Positions 33,399-41,316 of a DNA stretch of 45,134 nucleotides are shown piece by piece. The stretch's first letter is position 1. Every line of letters begins with the position of its first letter. A model generated the notes under the pieces. That model had not been told where the DNA came from. It was given only the letters and a program-made list of their open reading frames with translations, and ran no database searches. The translations under genes and the position numbers were made by a program. This stretch comes from an uncultured Alcaligenaceae bacterium (GTDB lineage Bacteria > Pseudomonadota > Gammaproteobacteria > Burkholderiales > Burkholderiaceae_B). The stretch spans positions 1 to 45,134 of the forward strand of contig CALEQZ010000038.1 in NCBI GenBank assembly GCA_937908115.1. The letters are read 5' to 3'.

Positions 33399-33848
33399 AT
33401 GGCTCTGAAAGTTTTCGATCTCCAGTGCGAAAACGGCCACGTTTTCGAAGGCTGGTTCGCGTCGCACGATGACTACGACACGCAACGGGAGCGGGGATTG
33501 TTGACCTGCCCCATGTGCGGCGCCGCTCGCGTGGACAAACGGGTGTCGGCGCCGCGGCTGAACGTGGGCAACCTGCAGGAAAGCGCCCCGGCGGATCCGC
33601 GGGCCGCCCAGGCTGCCCAGGTCGCGCATATGCAGGCCGAAATGATGCGACAGCTGCGTGAAATGCTGCGCAAGGCCGAGAACGTCGGCCCGCGCTTTGC
33701 CATCGAGGCGCGGCGCATCCATGAAGGCGAGGCTGCCGAGCGCCCGATCCGCGGCACGGCCACGCCGGACGAGCGCGCCGAGCTGGCCGCCGAAGGCATC
33801 GCCGTGATGGAATTGCCGGATTTCCTCGACGACGATCGCCTTCAGTGA
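33399..33848 (+). CDS. DUF1178 family protein
   Basis: A 149-residue soluble protein of the DUF1178 family, recognised by its start MALKVFDLQCENGHVFEGWFAS and the zinc-ribbon-like LLTCPMCGA; Cys10, His14 and the CPMC pair may bind zinc. The middle is helical (VAHMQAEMMRQLREMLRKAE) and the end acidic. Function unknown. It converges on the Bug receptor gene with 12 bases between the stops. Confidence 0.85.
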   Translation: MALKVFDLQCENGHVFEGWFASHDDYDTQRERGLLTCPMCGAARVDKRVSAPRLNVGNLQESAPADPRAAQAAQVAHMQAEMMRQLREMLRKAENVGPRFAIEARRIHEGEAAERPIRGTATPDERAELAAEGIAVMELPDFLDDDRLQ

Positions 33849-33860
33849 CGGCCTGGCCGC

Positions 33861-34832
33861 TTACTGCAGGGTGACGCCCGATTCCTTGACCACCTTGGCC
33901 CAGCGTTCGATTTCGCTGTCGACGAAGTCGCCGAAGGCCTTGCCAGTCAGGTTGGGGATGGCCGAGCCGTTTTGGGACCAGATTTCCCGGATCCGGGGCG
34001 TGGCCAGCGCCTTGTTGACGGCGGCGATCATCTTTTGCACGGCCTCATCGGGCGTGCCTGCCGGCGCCCACATGGCGTACCAGGTCGAAACCTCGTAGTT
34101 GGGCACGCCGGCCTCGGCGGCAGTCGGCACGTCCGGGAAGGTCGGCGAGCGCTGCGCCGACGCGACGGCAAGCGGCTTGATGCTGCCGGCCCGGATGTGA
34201 CCGGCCGACGATCCCAGCCCGTCGAAGGCCAGGTCCACTTGGCCGCCGATCAGCCCGGAGAGCATCGGTCCGGCGCCTTGGTAGGGCACGTCGACCAGCT
34301 TGATCCCCGTCTGCAGCGCGAAGAGCTCGCCGGCCAGGTGATGGGTGCTGCCCTTGCCGGCGGTGCCGAAGTTGATTTCGCCGGGGCGCTTGCGGGCGTA
34401 CTCGATGAATTCCTGCAGGGTGTTGACCGGCAGCTTGCTGCTGTTGATGACCACCACCTGCGGCGGCTGCGCCAGCAAGGCCACCGGCACGAAGTCTTTC
34501 TGGATGTCGTAGGTCAGCGTCTTGTAGAGCGACGGCGCGACCGCATGGTGCGCCCCGCCCATGAAGAAGGTGTAGCCGTCGGGCTTGGCCTTGGCGGCCA
34601 CGCTGGCGCCCACCGTGCCGCCGGCGCCGCCCTTGTTGTCCACGACCACGCTCTGGCCCAGTTCTTCGGACAACTGCTGCGCCAGCGGCCGGGCGAAGGT
34701 GTCCGTGCCGCCGCCGGCGGGGAAGGGCACGATGAGGGTGATGGGTCGTTCGGGCCACGCGGCCAGGGCCGAGGCGGCCAAGCCCAATGCGGCCGCGGCG
34801 GCTGCCGCGGCCCGGATGATGGGATGCTTCAT
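33861..34832 (-). CDS. Bug-family periplasmic solute receptor (TctC-like)
   Basis: A 323-residue periplasmic binding protein with a signal peptide (cut near ALAAWP) and the family start PITLIVPFPAGGGTDTFARP, then VVVDNKGGAGGTVGA and KPDGYTFFMG. Bug proteins bind carboxylates for tripartite tricarboxylate transporters; many are orphans. No TctA/TctB membrane subunits are here. As the last gene of the malonate cluster it may capture malonate. AGGAGA precedes the ATG. A 199-base gap separates it from the ligase gene, so it may have its own promoter. Confidence 0.92.
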   Translation of the reverse strand: MKHPIIRAAAAAAAALGLAASALAAWPERPITLIVPFPAGGGTDTFARPLAQQLSEELGQSVVVDNKGGAGGTVGASVAAKAKPDGYTFFMGGAHHAVAPSLYKTLTYDIQKDFVPVALLAQPPQVVVINSSKLPVNTLQEFIEYARKRPGEINFGTAGKGSTHHLAGELFALQTGIKLVDVPYQGAGPMLSGLIGGQVDLAFDGLGSSAGHIRAGSIKPLAVASAQRSPTFPDVPTAAEAGVPNYEVSTWYAMWAPAGTPDEAVQKMIAAVNKALATPRIREIWSQNGSAIPNLTGKAFGDFVDSEIERWAKVVKESGVTLQ

Positions 34833-34924
34833 GTGTCGTCTCCTGGGTGTTTATCGTTGCTTGCCGGGCGGCTGGCCGCCCCGTGCGGCACGCGTTGCCG
34901 CGGCCGTGCCGGATTTCGGTCCGG

Positions 34925-34945
34925 TCAATGGTGGGCATGTTGCAT
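34925..34945 (-). CDS. six-codon mini-ORF with perfect Shine-Dalgarno
   Basis: In the 199-base gap between the ligase and Bug genes the minus strand has AAAGGAGGAGG, then 8 bases later ATG and the short frame MQHAHH-stop. It is the best ribosome site in this region yet leads to no gene. A second ATG (34938) in another frame is open for nearly 300 codons but reads within the Bug gene out of frame. It may be a remnant of a lost gene or a regulatory leader. Confidence 0.2.
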   Translation of the reverse strand: MQHAHH

Positions 34946-35031
34946 CCGGGCTTCCTCCTCCTTTGGTTGTGTTCTGCCGTGTCTGGTTGCAGGGCCGCCG
35001 CCCAAGGCCGCGCCTTGCTCGGCGGCTTTCC

Positions 35032-36573
35032 CTACAGCGCCTTGTACTGTTCGCGCAGGATGTTCTTTTGCACCTTGCCCATGGCGTTGCGCGGCAGCTC
35101 GTCGACGATGTGCAGGCGCTTGGGCACTTTGTAGTTGGCGATGTTCGCCTTGATTTCGGCAAGCATCGCAGCCGGGTCCAGCCGCGCGCCGGGCTTGGGT
35201 ACCACCACGGCGACCACCGCCTCGCCGAAGTCCGGATGCGGCACGCCGATGACGGCCGACTCATCCACGCCCGGCATATCGTCGATCAGGGTTTCGATCT
35301 CCTTGGGATAGACGTTGTACCCACCGGAGATGATCAAGTCCTTGCTGCGCCCGACGATGGACAGATAGTCGTCCGGCACGGCGCGCCCGCCCGAGACGCC
35401 GCCCCAGCGGCCCATGTCGCCGGTGCGGAACCACCCGTCGGCGGTGAACTCCTCGCGGGTCTTTTCCGGCATGCGCCAATAGCCGGCAAACACGTTGGGG
35501 CCGCGCACCTGGACGTGGCCGATTTCGCCAGGCGGCAGCAGGCGGCCGGCGTCGTCGACCACCCGGACTTCGACGCCAGGCAGCGGCTTGCCGACCGTGC
35601 CGCCCAGGCGCTCGCCTTCTGCCGGGTCGTAGGGATTGGAGGTCAGCATGACGGTCTCGCTCATGCCGTAGCGCTCCAGGATGGTGTGGCCGGTCCGTTC
35701 GCGGAAGGCGTTGAAGGTCTCGGTCAGCAGCGGGGCCGATCCGGAAATGAACAGCCGCATGTTGCGGCACACCTTGCGGTTCAGGCGCCTGTCGGCCAGC
35801 AGCCGCACGTAATAGGTGGGCACGCCCATCATCACCGTGCTGCGCGGCAGATAGCGGATGGCCTGGTCCACGTCCAGGCGCGGTAGCCAGATCATGCGGG
35901 CGCCGGCCAGCAGCGCGCCGTGCGAAGCGACGAACAGCCCGTGCACGTGGAAGATGGGCAGCATGTGCAGCAGGACGTCGTCGGCGCGCCAGCCCCAGTA
36001 ATCATGCAGCACGCGCGCGTTGGAGGCCAGGTTGCCGTGGGTCAGCATGGCGCCCTTGCTGCGGCCGGTCGTGCCGGACGTGTACAGGATGGCGGCCAGG
36101 TCGTGCGCGCTGCGCGCCACGGTGTGGAAGGTCTGCGGCAGGGCGCCTGCTTCGTCGAGCAGCGATCCAGTCCGGTCGTCGTTGAGCGTGTAGACGTGCG
36201 CGACGCCAAGCTTCTGGGCCAGGGGCGCGATCCAGTCGAAGTTGGCCTGGCTGCACACCACGACGGCCGGTTCGGCGTCGGTCAGGAAGTATTCGATTTC
36301 GGCCTGCCGATAGGCGGTGTTCAGCGGCAGGTACACCAGGCCCGCGCGCAACGTCGCCAGGTACAGCAGCAGCGCCTCGGGGGATTTTTCGACCTGCACC
36401 GCCACGCGCGCGCCGGCGGGTAGATCCAGCGAGGCGAGCAGGTTCGCCAGGCAGGCCGTGGCGCGATCGATGTCGTCCCAAGTGTAGGCCAGCTGCGGTG
36501 TTTCGATGGCGATGCCGTTGCGATCCTTGGGAAAGCCCGTCTCCAGTACAGCGTATAGGTTTTGGTTTTCCAC
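35032..36573 (-). CDS. matB: malonyl-CoA synthetase
   Basis: A 513-residue acyl-CoA synthetase closest to MatB, which joins malonate and CoA using ATP. The adenylate-forming P-loop is YTSGTTGRSKG (164-174), followed by GVPTYYVRLL, ERYGMSETVM, GWFRTGDMGRW and the C-terminal catalytic lysine in RNAMGKVQKN (Lys500). The specificity call rests on the malonyl-CoA decarboxylase and GntR genes upstream. GTG start at 36573 with GGAGA upstream, 5 bases after the crotonase-family gene. Confidence 0.9.
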   Translation of the reverse strand: MENQNLYAVLETGFPKDRNGIAIETPQLAYTWDDIDRATACLANLLASLDLPAGARVAVQVEKSPEALLLYLATLRAGLVYLPLNTAYRQAEIEYFLTDAEPAVVVCSQANFDWIAPLAQKLGVAHVYTLNDDRTGSLLDEAGALPQTFHTVARSAHDLAAILYTSGTTGRSKGAMLTHGNLASNARVLHDYWGWRADDVLLHMLPIFHVHGLFVASHGALLAGARMIWLPRLDVDQAIRYLPRSTVMMGVPTYYVRLLADRRLNRKVCRNMRLFISGSAPLLTETFNAFRERTGHTILERYGMSETVMLTSNPYDPAEGERLGGTVGKPLPGVEVRVVDDAGRLLPPGEIGHVQVRGPNVFAGYWRMPEKTREEFTADGWFRTGDMGRWGGVSGGRAVPDDYLSIVGRSKDLIISGGYNVYPKEIETLIDDMPGVDESAVIGVPHPDFGEAVVAVVVPKPGARLDPAAMLAEIKANIANYKVPKRLHIVDELPRNAMGKVQKNILREQYKAL

Positions 36574-36578
36574 CTTGG

Positions 36579-37364
36579 TTAGTCTCCGGTGAATACAGGG
36601 GTGGCGCCGGCCAGGAAGGCACGCACGCCTTCACGGTGGTCGCGGCTGTCCGCATAGGAAAAGAAATCGTCGTATTCGGCCTGGGTCAGCGGCGCCGGAT
36701 CCAGCAGGCGGCGCGACATGCGCTTGTTTAGCCGTGCCGCAAGGGGCGCGCCTTGCATGATCCGCTCGGCCGTGCGGCGAACTTCTTCGGCGACCTCGCC
36801 ATCGGGCACGACGCGGGTGAGCAAGCCGAGCGACTGCGCTTCGCGCGCGCCGAATACGCGGCCTTCGAGCAGGATGGCCAGCGTCGCCGCGCGTCCGGCC
36901 AGCGCGATCAGGCCGCGCATCTCGTCAGGCGCCATGGGAAAGCCCAGCTTGCCGATGGGCGCGCCAAAGCGCGCCGATTCGCCGGCGATGCGCAGGTCGC
37001 ATTGCGCGGCGATCTCCAGTCCGCCGCCGACGCACACGCCTTCGATCTGCGCGATGACCGGGTGGGGGCAGTCGCCGACGGCGGCCAGCGCTGGCGCGAT
37101 GACGCGCCGATGGTAGTGCTGCACCGCGGCCGCATCGCCGCGCGCCTGCGGAAACTCGCTGATATCTGCGCCCGCGGCGAAGTCACCGCCCTCGCCGCCG
37201 ATGACCACGCAGCGAACGTCGCGGTCTTCGGCGAGCTGGCCGAAGATCGCCGCCAGCTCCTGCCACATCGACACGGTCAGGGCGTTGAGCCGGCCGGGGT
37301 GCGACAGCGTCACGCGCGCCAGCGCGCCGTCGCGTTCGAGCAATACGCGTGCGTCCATGGTCAC
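36579..37364 (-). CDS. crotonase (enoyl-CoA hydratase/isomerase) family protein
   Basis: A 261-residue crotonase-fold enzyme acting on an acyl-CoA. The oxyanion segment GGDFAAGADISEF (60-71) and GVCVGGGLEIAAQCD are conserved. Glu117 (GGGLEIA) matches the first catalytic Glu of hydratases, but the second, normally in PE-x-x-LG, is Ile137 (FGAPIGKLGF). So it is probably not a standard hydratase; isomerase, hydrolase or decarboxylase activity is possible. GTG 37364 overlaps the decarboxylase stop as GTGA; ATG 37358 is the alternative. It sits inside the malonate operon, where such a gene is unusual. Confidence 0.85.
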   Translation of the reverse strand: MTMDARVLLERDGALARVTLSHPGRLNALTVSMWQELAAIFGQLAEDRDVRCVVIGGEGGDFAAGADISEFPQARGDAAAVQHYHRRVIAPALAAVGDCPHPVIAQIEGVCVGGGLEIAAQCDLRIAGESARFGAPIGKLGFPMAPDEMRGLIALAGRAATLAILLEGRVFGAREAQSLGLLTRVVPDGEVAEEVRRTAERIMQGAPLAARLNKRMSRRLLDPAPLTQAEYDDFFSYADSRDHREGVRAFLAGATPVFTGD

Positions 37365-38659
37365 AGGCGCCCGAAACTGCGGCTGGCGCGCGGCTTGCCT
37401 TTGGACAGCGAGGCCAGGTTGGCGTCCAACTCGTCCAGCTCGTACAGATAATTGACCATCATCCCGCAGGATTGCCGCAACCCTTTTTCGGACAAGTCCG
37501 CGGCCCAGTTAAGCCGCTCGATACGTGCGCCGTTGCCCAGGTGAAAGCGCGCCACCGGATCGATGGGCATGCCGTCCTTGAGCGTGAGCAGGTAGCGCGC
37601 GGCCAGCCGCATGCCAATGCGTTGCACGACTTCCGCGGGCTTGCGCGAGGCGGCCGCCCGCGACAAGCGGGCCACCCAGCGCGCGCCGTCGGGCGCTTTG
37701 GGATGGGCGGCCGCGCCGCCGTCCTTTTCGTGCACGATGGCCGCCACGTCCGCCGCTGGCAGCTTGGCCAGCCAATCGGCAAAGCCCGGAATGGGCGAGA
37801 GCGTGGCAAAGCACTTCAGGCGCGGCAGCTCTTCGAGCAGGCGTTCGATGACGCGCTTGAGCAGGAAGTTGCCGAAGCTGATGCCGCGCAGCCCCGGCTG
37901 CGTGTTCGAGATCGAATAGAAAATAGCCCAGCGCGCCTTGGACAGGTCCTGAGGCGGGGCCTCGGGGTCGAGCAGGGCCTGGACGTTGTCGGCCATTTGG
38001 CTGGCGAACGCCACTTCCACGAAGATGAGCGGCACGTCCGGCATCTGCGGGTGGAAGAAGGCGTAGCAGCGACGATCCGGGGCGACGCGGTGGCGCAGGT
38101 CGTCCCATGAACGGATTTCGTGGACGGCCTCGTAAATGATGAGCTTTTCCAGCAGCGACGCAGGCGAATCCCAGGTCAGCGGCCGAAGCTCCAACAGGCC
38201 GACGTCGAACCACGCCGACAGCAGTGATTCGAGTTCCTTGTCCAGCGCCTGCAGGCCGGCGACCTGTTTGCGCCAGCGCAGCATGTCGGCGCGCAGTTCC
38301 ACGAGAAAGCGCAAGCCGTCGGGCAGGGCATTCAGGCGGCGGAACAGGCGTGCGGCATCGCCGCGCGGCTCCAACGAGGCGCACACCGCGGCCAGCGAGC
38401 CCAGCATGGCGCGCCGCGCACGCCCGTCGGCGGCGCGATAGGCCTGCCGCCAGGCGCCGGCCATACGGTTGGCGGCCACGTCGGTCAGGCGCGCTTGGAA
38501 CAGCGGCCGGATTTCCGTTTCCGATGGCAGGCGTTCGCGGTCCCAGAGCCGGCCAAGCCGGGCCATGATGCCGGAGGCCTCGGTGCCGGCAGGTTCCGTA
38601 GGGGCAGCGTCAGTTTGCGGGGAGCCGCGCGCGGGAGCGAGAGTGTCGGGGGCGGGCAT
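37361..38659 (-). CDS. mcd: malonyl-CoA decarboxylase
   Basis: A 432-residue malonyl-CoA decarboxylase (MatA/MCD), giving acetyl-CoA and CO2. The helical N-domain (about 40-190) leads to a GCN5-like catalytic domain with CFATLSPIPGF (Ser288) and RFHLGNGARIERLNW (His373), the Ser/His pair of the family. The start at 38659 is supported by AGGAGA six bases upstream, although it lies 50 bases inside the end of the GntR gene; ATG 38566 (MARLGRLWDRE) is the only rival. The first 30 residues are low in complexity. Confidence 0.94.
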   Translation of the reverse strand: MPAPDTLAPARGSPQTDAAPTEPAGTEASGIMARLGRLWDRERLPSETEIRPLFQARLTDVAANRMAGAWRQAYRAADGRARRAMLGSLAAVCASLEPRGDAARLFRRLNALPDGLRFLVELRADMLRWRKQVAGLQALDKELESLLSAWFDVGLLELRPLTWDSPASLLEKLIIYEAVHEIRSWDDLRHRVAPDRRCYAFFHPQMPDVPLIFVEVAFASQMADNVQALLDPEAPPQDLSKARWAIFYSISNTQPGLRGISFGNFLLKRVIERLLEELPRLKCFATLSPIPGFADWLAKLPAADVAAIVHEKDGGAAAHPKAPDGARWVARLSRAAASRKPAEVVQRIGMRLAARYLLTLKDGMPIDPVARFHLGNGARIERLNWAADLSEKGLRQSCGMMVNYLYELDELDANLASLSKGKPRASRSFGRL

Positions 38660-39368
38660 GGGGTTTCTCCTGTACGACAGCGGAAGAGGCGGGCCGCGGG
38701 GTGGCCGCCGGCTCGTCTTGTGCAGCCAGCTCGCGCAACGCGTCGAGCTGGCGCAGCAGGTGGCGGCGCGTCAGCGCCTCGGCGCCGTCCGGATCGCGCG
38801 CCTTGAGGGCGGCCAGGATGGCCATGTGTTCGGCGCAGGATTCGTGGATCCGCCCGGGCAGCGACAGGCTTTTGTGGCGGGACAGGCTGAGCACCTTGCG
38901 CAGGTTGTCGACCATGTCGGACAGCCAGCGGTTGTCGGCCAACCGCTGCACGGCTTCATGGATAAGGTAGTTGGTCTGGTAGTAATCGTCGACGCGGCCA
39001 GCGCGGGCGTGCTTTTGCAGCGCCTGGTGCAGGGGCTCGAGGGCGCGCAGGTCCGCGTCGCTGGCCTTGCGCGCGGCCTCGTAGGCGCAGCGGCCCTCCA
39101 ACATGGCCATTAGCGGAAAAATGTCTTCCAGGTCACGGAAGGAAAGCTCGTTGACGAAGCAGCCCTTGCGCGGCTCGAGCCGCACCAGTCCTTCGGTGGC
39201 CAGCACCTTGAGCGCTTCGCGCAAGGGGGTGCGGGAAATGCCCAGTTCGACCGTCAGGCGCGCTTCGTCTATCCAATCGCCCGTGGCCAGCGCGCGCGAG
39301 CGGATCATTGCCCGCAGGCGGTCGGCGACCTCCTGGTATAGCGCTTGGCGGACGATGGGGGCGGTCAT
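38610..39368 (-). CDS. GntR-family (FadR/FCD subfamily) regulator of malonate genes
   Basis: A 252-residue regulator. The winged helix covers about 8-72, with WIDEARLTVELGISRTPLREALKVLATEGLVRL, and the FCD ligand domain about 80-220, whose metal-type residues appear in DDYYQTNYLIHEAV and ESCAEHMAILAALKARD. In the mat operons of rhizobia a GntR protein (MatR) controls malonate use, so this is probably the local regulator. It heads the operon; its last 50 bases overlap the decarboxylase gene. A palindrome lies just upstream. Confidence 0.9.
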   Translation of the reverse strand: MTAPIVRQALYQEVADRLRAMIRSRALATGDWIDEARLTVELGISRTPLREALKVLATEGLVRLEPRKGCFVNELSFRDLEDIFPLMAMLEGRCAYEAARKASDADLRALEPLHQALQKHARAGRVDDYYQTNYLIHEAVQRLADNRWLSDMVDNLRKVLSLSRHKSLSLPGRIHESCAEHMAILAALKARDPDGAEALTRRHLLRQLDALRELAAQDEPAATPRPASSAVVQEKPHARPRHSRSRARLPAN

Positions 39369-39386
39369 GGGGCGGGGGACACCGAT

Positions 39387-39412
39387 CTGTAATTCATAAT
39401 TATGGATAACTG
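39387..39412 (-). promoter_or_regulatory. likely operator/promoter of the malonate operon
   Basis: An imperfect palindrome centred on ATAATTAT (39396-39403) with flanks GTAATTC and GGATAAC pairs at most positions, 28 bases before the GntR start. It is the only A/T-rich stretch of this gap apart from the terminator and fits an autoregulatory FCD-type operator overlapping a -10 box. Confidence 0.5.
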
Positions 39413-39460
39413 CATCCTACACCTTCGCGGCGCCTGCGTGGCGAATTTTTTTATAGGGGC

Positions 39461-39500
39461 AAAAAAAATCCCCGCGGCGCAGTGCGCCTCGCGGGGATTT
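39461..39500 (-). terminator. efp: intrinsic terminator of efp
   Basis: On the minus strand AAATCCCCGCG pairs perfectly with CGCGGGGATTT (11 pairs, 13-base loop) and runs into eight T. It ends the earP-efp transcript. Confidence 0.93.
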
Positions 39501-39556
39501 CGCCAGCCGCGCAACCGTGGCAGGCGGGCATTGCCGGGCCACGGCGCCCGGGGGGA

Positions 39557-40114
39557 TCACATGACGCGGCTGCGGTATTCGCCCGTGCGGGTGTCGATCT
39601 CGATCTTGTCGCCGATTTCGCAGAACAGCGGCACGGACACTTCGAAGCCGGTGCTGATCTTGGCGGGCTTGAGCACCTTGCCCGAGGTATCGCCGCGCAC
39701 GGCGGGCTCGGTATAGGTGATTTCGCGCACCACCGTGGTGGGCAGTTCCACGGAGATGGCCCGGCCTTCGTAAAACACCACCTCGCAGGGCATGGCTTCT
39801 TCGAGGTAGTTCAGGGCGTCGCCCATGCTGTCGGCTTCGACCTCGTACTGGTTGAATTCCTCATCCATGAACACGTACATGGGATCGGCGAAGTACGAGT
39901 AGGTGCATTCCTTGCGGTCGAGCACCACGACGTCGAATTTCTCGTCGGCCTTGTGGACCGCCTCGCTGACAGAACCGGTGAGCAGGTTCTTGAACTTGAG
40001 CTTGACGACGGCGGCGTTGCGCCCCGACTTGTTGTACTCGGCCTTCTGCACGACGAGCGGGTCGTTGCCGATCACCACCACATTGCCCACGCGCAGTTCT
40101 TGTGCGGTCTTCAT
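39557..40114 (-). CDS. efp: translation elongation factor P
   Basis: A 185-residue EF-P with its three beta-barrel domains; it helps ribosomes form bonds between consecutive prolines. The loop tip that is modified reads YNKSGRNAA with Arg32, not lysine, which is the substrate of EarP rhamnosyltransferase. The earP gene lies 80 bases upstream on the same strand. The family-specific start MKTAQELRVGN at 40114 was chosen over longer frames; GGAGTTG provides a ribosome site. Followed by a strong terminator. Confidence 0.97.
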   Translation of the reverse strand: MKTAQELRVGNVVVIGNDPLVVQKAEYNKSGRNAAVVKLKFKNLLTGSVSEAVHKADEKFDVVVLDRKECTYSYFADPMYVFMDEEFNQYEVEADSMGDALNYLEEAMPCEVVFYEGRAISVELPTTVVREITYTEPAVRGDTSGKVLKPAKISTGFEVSVPLFCEIGDKIEIDTRTGEYRSRVM

Positions 40115-40194
40115 CAAATCAACTCCGGAATATGTACCGACGCTCCGCCTGAGTGCAGCTGCGGGCCGGAGCATTTCCCACAAAACCCATGATT

Positions 40195-41301
40195 TTACCT
40201 TGTCCCGGCACGGTCCCGTATGAACGTGGCCAGCGCCTCGGCCAGGTCGGGCCCGGCACCCCCTTCGCGGCTCCAGGCATCGGCGTGGGCAGCCCATTGC
40301 GACCAGGCCGGTTCGCCCAGTGCGGCGCCCAGCGCCTGGTCCACGGGCAAGGCGCCCGGTGCGCCGTTCCAGGCCAGGATGAGCTCGCGCGCCGCGGCGG
40401 GCGCGCCGTAGCGGTCCAGCCAGGCAGCCAGTTTGCCCAGGTGCGCGCCCTCATCCTGGGGGTAGATATGCCAGACCATGGGGCGCCCGGCCCACAGCGC
40501 CCGCACGAACGAGTCCTCGCCGCGCACGAAGTTGGCGTGTGCGGTCCAGAGCAGGCGGTCGAAGTCCGGTTGCGGCAAAAAAGGCACGCGGGCGATCCGC
40601 AGGCAGCCGAATGGGCCGCTGGACAGCCCCGGGGCGACGCCCTCGGGGACGAGCAGCAGCGCCGGCTGCCCGGCGTTGGCCAGGAAAGCGGCCAGCGCCT
40701 GCGCCGGCGCGTGCGGATAGCAAAACAACGTGTATAGGCGCGCGCCCTCCTGCCAGGCGCGCAACGCCTCGCTCGGCAGCCCCAAGCTGGCCAGCAGTGC
40801 CGCCTGCGCTTCGGGCGAGGCGCGCCAGGCGTCGCGCTGCGCGAGCAGGCCGGGCTCGCGTAACAGCCCGCCGGTGGCCGGTGTAAAACCGGGAAAGAAA
40901 AAGTACTTGACCAGCCCGCCCGGCTGGGGGGAGGGCAGGCCGTGGCACGATTCCGTCCACGCCTCGGCGCTCAGGTATTCCAGGTTGATCCACACCGGAC
41001 GGCAGCGCGCCATGCGCGCCACGAAAGCTTCGGGCGGATCGCAGGCGAATGCCTCGATCACCGCATCGCCCGGTTCCAGGTCGGGTGCGGGATCGGTCCA
41101 GTGGACGATTTCCACGCCTTGCGCAAGCTGGCGGTCGCAGCCTGGATCGACGCCAGGTTCGATGCGCGCGAAGGGAACCAGGTCGTCGACCCATAGCCGC
41201 ACCGACCAGCCCAGCCCATGCGCCAGGCGCCGGGCCAGGCGCCAGCACACGCCGACATCGCCATAGTTGTCGACCACCCGGCAGAAGATGTCGGCGCGCA
41301 T
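40195..41301 (-). CDS. earP: EF-P arginine rhamnosyltransferase EarP
   Basis: A 368-residue GT-B glycosyltransferase (formerly DUF2331). EarP moves rhamnose from dTDP-rhamnose to Arg32 of EF-P, with inversion. The N-terminal VVDNYGDVGVCWRLAR holds the conserved aspartates (Asp11, Asp15), and FVRGEDSFVRALWAGRPMVWHIYPQ is the nucleotide-sugar site with the RGEDS block. The efp gene downstream has the arginine it needs, so the pair is complete. The DUF2863 gene ends 15 bases upstream. Confidence 0.95.
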   Translation of the reverse strand: MRADIFCRVVDNYGDVGVCWRLARRLAHGLGWSVRLWVDDLVPFARIEPGVDPGCDRQLAQGVEIVHWTDPAPDLEPGDAVIEAFACDPPEAFVARMARCRPVWINLEYLSAEAWTESCHGLPSPQPGGLVKYFFFPGFTPATGGLLREPGLLAQRDAWRASPEAQAALLASLGLPSEALRAWQEGARLYTLFCYPHAPAQALAAFLANAGQPALLLVPEGVAPGLSSGPFGCLRIARVPFLPQPDFDRLLWTAHANFVRGEDSFVRALWAGRPMVWHIYPQDEGAHLGKLAAWLDRYGAPAAARELILAWNGAPGALPVDQALGAALGEPAWSQWAAHADAWSREGGAGPDLAEALATFIRDRAGTR

Positions 41302-41316
41302 CCCGGGGCAGGCCCT

